Assembly (NCBI GenBank): GCA_027310725.1
Contig: DAIDAG010000001.1
Location: 1 to 64,000, forward strand
Length of the DNA stretch: 64,000 nt
Direction: 5' to 3'
Source of the DNA: Sideroxydans sp.
GTDB taxonomy: Bacteria; Pseudomonadota; Gammaproteobacteria; Burkholderiales; Gallionellaceae
How positions within the stretch are numbered: position 1 is the first letter of the stretch; each line of letters starts with the position of its first letter. The notes below the pieces were generated by a model, which worked only from the letters and a program-made list of their open reading frames with translations, ran no database searches and was not told where the DNA came from. This document shows positions 63,192 through 64,000 of the stretch, in pieces. The translations under genes were made by a program, and so were the position numbers.

Positions 63192-64000
63192 TCATTTCAC
63201 CACTTCAATCACTACTTTTCCGAAGTGGGCCGCTTTTTCCAGATGTGTATAAGCATCGCGCGCCTGCTCGAATAGAAAGACACGATCAACGATCGGATGA
63301 ATTTCAGCCACACTCAGAAACCGATTGAGGTCTTCAAACATGCTGCGGCTACCCACGAAGATCCCGGACAAGCGCTTGGCCCCACCGATCAGCGCGAACG
63401 GACTGAGTTCACCACCGAAACCGAAGCCGCTGACACCGCCGATAATGGCAACCGTGCCGCCCATCCTGGTGCTCGCAATTGAACGCGTCAGCGTGCCCTG
63501 ACCGCCGACTTCCAAAACAAGGTCAACGCCACGCCCTTCGGTCAACCGCAAGACCTCGTCCTGCCATTCGGGCGTGGTCTTGTAGTTGATCGTTGCTGCA
63601 GCACCCAAGCCACGTGCACGCTCCAGCTTTTCATCGCTGGATGAAGTGATGATGGCACGCAGGCCCGCAGCTTTGGCTAACTGTAGCGCCCAGATCGATA
63701 CGCCGCCGGTACCAAGCAGCAGAACGCTATCCCCAGCCCTGAGACGGCCTTCGACGAACAGCGAATTCCAAGCTGTGACCCCAGCACAGGGTATGGTGGC
63801 AGCTTCAACATAGGAGAGATGTGACGGTATCGTAACCAGGGCATCTTCATGTAGAACCACCTCTTCGGCCAACATGCCGTCCACGGCAGCCCCGAGCGCG
63901 CCTGCCGTGTTTTGTGCTGTAGGTGCACCATATACCCAATCCGGGAAGAATGATGCCGCAACACGATCGCCGACGCGAAAACGCGTCACTTGCGCACCCA
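63192..64000 (-). CDS. Zinc-type alcohol dehydrogenase/NAD(P)H:quinone oxidoreductase, 5' end outside window
   Basis: The C-terminal 269 codons of a medium-chain dehydrogenase/reductase. The frame stays open to the window edge (GAQVTRFRVGDRV), so the true start is beyond 64000. NAD(P) fold: LLLGTGGVSIWALQLAKAAG, ending KVVIEVVK at the stop (63194-63192). Cofactor strand AIITSSSDEKLERARGLGAA. QOR-like; substrate unknown. Its last 57 bp recur as a solitary fragment at 12472. Confidence 0.85.
   Translation of the reverse strand, partial: GAQVTRFRVGDRVAASFFPDWVYGAPTAQNTAGALGAAVDGMLAEEVVLHEDALVTIPSHLSYVEAATIPCAGVTAWNSLFVEGRLRAGDSVLLLGTGGVSIWALQLAKAAGLRAIITSSSDEKLERARGLGAAATINYKTTPEWQDEVLRLTEGRGVDLVLEVGGQGTLTRSIASTRMGGTVAIIGGVSGFGFGGELSPFALIGGAKRLSGIFVGSRSMFEDLNRFLSVAEIHPIVDRVFLFEQARDAYTHLEKAAHFGKVVIEVVK
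63194..63250. repeat. 57-bp direct repeat, right copy (partner 12472-12528)
   Basis: The intact copy inside the 3' end of the quinone oxidoreductase gene. 55 of 57 bases match the left copy in the same orientation. This is where an element could have inserted while keeping the gene whole. Confidence 0.7.

Overview
Organism: the window reads as a chromosomal stretch of a free-living, moderately GC-rich betaproteobacterium, plausibly a Gallionellaceae/Nitrosomonadales-type iron, sulfur or metal-environment organism. This is inferred from protein style, the dense RND/P-type metal efflux, the many c-di-GMP sensors and the sulfur chemistry; no rRNA or single diagnostic marker gene is present. I saw no tRNA, rRNA or CRISPR array. 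Layout: (1) 0-5.6 kb: the edge of an IS21-like element, an XRE regulator, a UPF0149/SEC-C protein, and a compact divergent unit made of a GlxA-type AraC regulator facing a DIT1/PvcA-type (isonitrile synthase family) gene that overlaps an MFS exporter. (2) 5.7-12.1 kb: accessory DNA with an IHF-beta-like protein, small membrane proteins and lipoproteins, an XRE regulator with a 15-bp direct-repeat operator, and a chimeric antitoxin-like ORF. (3) 12.5-35.5 kb: a large metal-resistance region: CusF/CusCBA copper or silver efflux, a PmrA/QseB-like two-component system with a PepSY protein, a second complete RND tripartite pump, a DUF411 protein, a YHS-bearing copper P-type ATPase, a CDF transporter and small His/Cys-rich periplasmic proteins. 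(4) 35.5-37.9 kb: a scrambled patch with an inverted duplication (SHOCT gene plus cysteine desulfurase fragment), a lipoprotein gene and pseudogene debris. (5) 37.9-43.8 kb: a six-gene leftward sulfane-sulfur operon (DsrE, persulfide-dioxygenase-like MBL hydrolase, MFS, SQR-like flavoprotein, class II amidotransferase, methyltransferase) divergent from an ArsR-rhodanese regulator. (6) 43.9-62.4 kb: signalling genes: two globin-coupled GGDEF-EAL proteins, a PAS-GGDEF-EAL membrane protein, a frameshifted hybrid histidine kinase and a REC-EAL-REC protein. Interspersed are metE/metR with a folB-like gene, and a protein joining a sigma-54-like DNA-binding region to a GIY-YIG nuclease domain. (7) 62.6-64 kb: a second IHF-beta-like gene, a 36-aa membrane ORF and the 3' part of a quinone oxidoreductase gene. 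A 57-bp piece of that gene's 3' end recurs in the same orientation at 12.47 kb, so the 50.7 kb between the copies is bracketed by a direct repeat. How the genes work together: regions 3 and 5 deal with metal and reactive-sulfur stress. Matching CTTAAG-N5-CTTAA(G/C) boxes suggest that one response regulator drives both its own operon and the second RND pump. The c-di-GMP proteins would connect O2 or redox sensing (globin domains) to lifestyle decisions. Strongest leads for novelty: the sigma-54-like/GIY-YIG fusion (52.8-54.1 kb), the divergent isonitrile-synthase-family operon (2.1-5.5 kb), and a tetranucleotide repeat at the 5' end of a globin-PAS-PAS-GGDEF-EAL gene that could allow phase variation.
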